Assembly: GCA_002320485.1 (NCBI GenBank)
Contig: DCKW01000100.1
Span: 4,359-29,045 of the forward strand
Source of the DNA: Micavibrio sp. UBA1664
Lineage (GTDB): Bacteria > Pseudomonadota > Alphaproteobacteria > Micavibrionales > UBA1664
Length of the DNA stretch: 24,687 nt
Direction of reading: 5' to 3'
Shown: piece by piece, positions 23,774 through 24,687 of the stretch
How positions within the stretch are numbered: the stretch's first letter is position 1
How the letters are laid out: every line of letters begins with the position of its first letter
Program-made: the position numbers and the translations under genes
The notes under the pieces: generated by a model
Told to the model about the DNA's origin: nothing
The model's database searches: none
What the model saw: only the letters and a program-made list of their open reading frames with translations

Positions 23774-24339
23774 TAAGCCGCCTCCTGCATGTTAATAACA
23801 TCACCACCCACCGGACGGTTACAAGGGCAAAGTTCATCAGATTGTAAAGCATCTAAAACCCGCAAAATTTCTTTTGGATTACGACCTACATTAAGGTTAT
23901 TAACAGACACATGCTGAATAACACCATGTGGATCAACGATAAATGTTGCGCGGTACGCCACACCTGAATCCTCACGAATTCCCAAATTGTCAATCAACGT
24001 GCCGTTGGTATCGGCAAACATCCAGCTATTCAATTTGTTCAAATCCTTGTGATCGCGGCGCCATGCCAATTTACAAAATTCATTATCGGATGAACCACCC
24101 AGTACAATTGCATCCCTGTCGGCAAAATCATCATTCAATTTTGCAAATTCGGCAATTTCAGTCGGGCACACGAATGTGAAATCTTTAGGATAGAAATACC
24201 AGATTTTCCATTTGCCTTCGAAACTGTCCTGAGTCAGCGTTTCAAACGCGCTCTGTCCGTTTTCTTCATGATTCATGAATTGCGGTTTAACGCCAGTCAC
24301 TTCGAATTCGGGGAATTGTTCGCCTACACCTAACATCAT
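23773..24339 (-). CDS. ahpC: Peroxiredoxin AhpC
   Basis: A 188-aa two-cysteine peroxiredoxin that reduces hydrogen peroxide, alkyl peroxides and peroxynitrite. The peroxidatic cysteine is C58 (FTFVCPTE). The C-terminal ELCPCNRPVGG carries C171 and C173, the three-cysteine layout seen in AhpC proteins paired with AhpD rather than with AhpF. Other blocks are GGSSDNEFCKLAWRR and GVAYRATFIVDPHGVIQHV. The ATG at 24339 follows AAGGAG by 8 bases and is preferred over the adjacent ATG at 24336. It leads the ahpC-ahpD unit and diverges from an oxyR-like gene across 138 bases that contain a strong dyad. Confidence 0.97.
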   Translation of the reverse strand: MMLGVGEQFPEFEVTGVKPQFMNHEENGQSAFETLTQDSFEGKWKIWYFYPKDFTFVCPTEIAEFAKLNDDFADRDAIVLGGSSDNEFCKLAWRRDHKDLNKLNSWMFADTNGTLIDNLGIREDSGVAYRATFIVDPHGVIQHVSVNNLNVGRNPKEILRVLDALQSDELCPCNRPVGGDVINMQEAA

Positions 24340-24411
24340 ATCTTTATCTCCTTTAATGATTTCTGGGTTTTCTCACGCCTTGTGTCGCATATTTCGTAGG
24401 GTCAAATCAAA

Positions 24412-24454
24412 TTGAGTTTGCCTGTTTTTAATATTGATAAAACCAATATTAAAA
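24412..24454 (+). promoter_or_regulatory. oxyR-like/ahpC intergenic dyad (LysR-type operator) and promoter
   Basis: A perfect 11-bp inverted repeat: TTTTAATATTG (24426-24436) and CAATATTAAAA (24444-24454), 7 bases apart. The core ATTG-N7-CAAT contains T24434-N11-A24446, the classical LysR-family T-N11-A motif. A promoter for the oxyR-like gene, TTGAGT (24412-24417) with TGATAA (24435-24440) after 17 bases, overlaps the dyad, which would suit autorepression and divergent control of ahpC. Confidence 0.6.
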
Positions 24455-24477
24455 TGTTAAGAACATTGATAAATAAA

Positions 24478-24687
24478 ATGACCTATTCTATGAAACATCT
24501 TCAATATCTTGTTGCCTTGGCGGAGGAAAAATCCTTTTCCAAAGCGGCATTGCAAAGCCATGTGACGCAATCCACCTTGTCATTAGGGATTAAGGAATTG
24601 GAACGGCAAATGAATACGGCATTATTTGAACGCAGCCGAAAAAACATTATTCCGACTGCAGCGGGGCAAAAGGCCGTATCCTATGCA
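24478..24687 (+). CDS. oxyR: LysR-family regulator, OxyR-like, 3' part outside the window
   Basis: The reading frame is open to the last base, giving the first 70 residues. They form the winged helix-turn-helix of a LysR-type regulator: MKHLQYLVALAEEKSFSKAALQSHVTQSTLSLGIKELERQMNTALFERSRKNIIPTAAGQ. The resemblance to OxyR (YLVALAE, CHVSQPTLS, LLERTSRKVLFTQAG) and the divergent ahpC-ahpD genes support a peroxide sensor that activates ahpC. The redox cysteines lie beyond the window, so this cannot be confirmed. The start is ATG 24478 or ATG 24490; neither has a clear ribosome site, and the second gives the usual family N-terminus. Confidence 0.82.
   Translation, partial: MTYSMKHLQYLVALAEEKSFSKAALQSHVTQSTLSLGIKELERQMNTALFERSRKNIIPTAAGQKAVSYA

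Overview
The window looks like chromosomal DNA of an alphaproteobacterium of moderately low GC, judged by eye to be in the mid-40s percent. Three things point there: the maf - RNase E/G - tRNA-Phe arrangement, the pal - cpoB - tilS - ftsH - glmM run, and a phasin (polyhydroxyalkanoate granule) gene. It looks like the core genome of a free-living or predatory type with a full envelope-maintenance gene set. I saw no integrase, transposase, CRISPR array or phage gene. An affinity to Micavibrio-like lineages is only a guess. Gene density is high: no stretch longer than about 170 bases lacks a gene or RNA.

Layout. 1-1928 (+): 3' part of maf, a short RNase E/G, then tRNA-Phe(GAA). 2040-3720 (-): dacA-type D,D-carboxypeptidase with a SPOR domain, followed by a 68-aa two-helix membrane protein. 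3884-5720 (+): phasin and purA. 5782-8414 (+): the least familiar part, a tail-anchored pseudokinase-like protein translationally coupled to a small polytopic membrane protein. 8423-14224 (-): pal, cpoB, tilS, ftsH, glmM. 14393-17349 (-): rsmI, yraN, BON-domain lipoprotein and SirB1-like protein, tightly coupled; an LpoA-like lipoprotein diverges at 17375. 18585-22410: RimK-like ATP-grasp ligase (-), lysophospholipid acyltransferase (+), glyoxalase I (-), MscS channel (+). 22391-24687: a lone sugar transferase (-), then ahpC-ahpD (-) diverging from an oxyR-like gene cut by the window edge.

How the genes fit together. Most of the window serves the cell envelope and its upkeep: peptidoglycan precursor supply (GlmM), trimming and synthase activation (DacA, LpoA-like), outer-membrane tethering (Pal, CpoB), outer-membrane lipoprotein quality (BON protein), membrane protein turnover (FtsH), turgor release (MscS) and lipid or glycan modification (acyltransferase, sugar transferase). 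Stress defence is carried by AhpC, AhpD and OxyR-like genes and glyoxalase I. Translation and RNA housekeeping is carried by RNase E/G, RsmI, TilS and tRNA-Phe. The best candidate for an undescribed system is the pseudokinase and membrane protein pair with its own promoter and an inverted repeat at the predicted transcription start. A second theme is that several genes (dacA, mscS, the acyltransferase, the sugar transferase) have sigma70-like promoters placed so that transcription would start at or within a few bases of the ATG, with no Shine-Dalgarno sequence.
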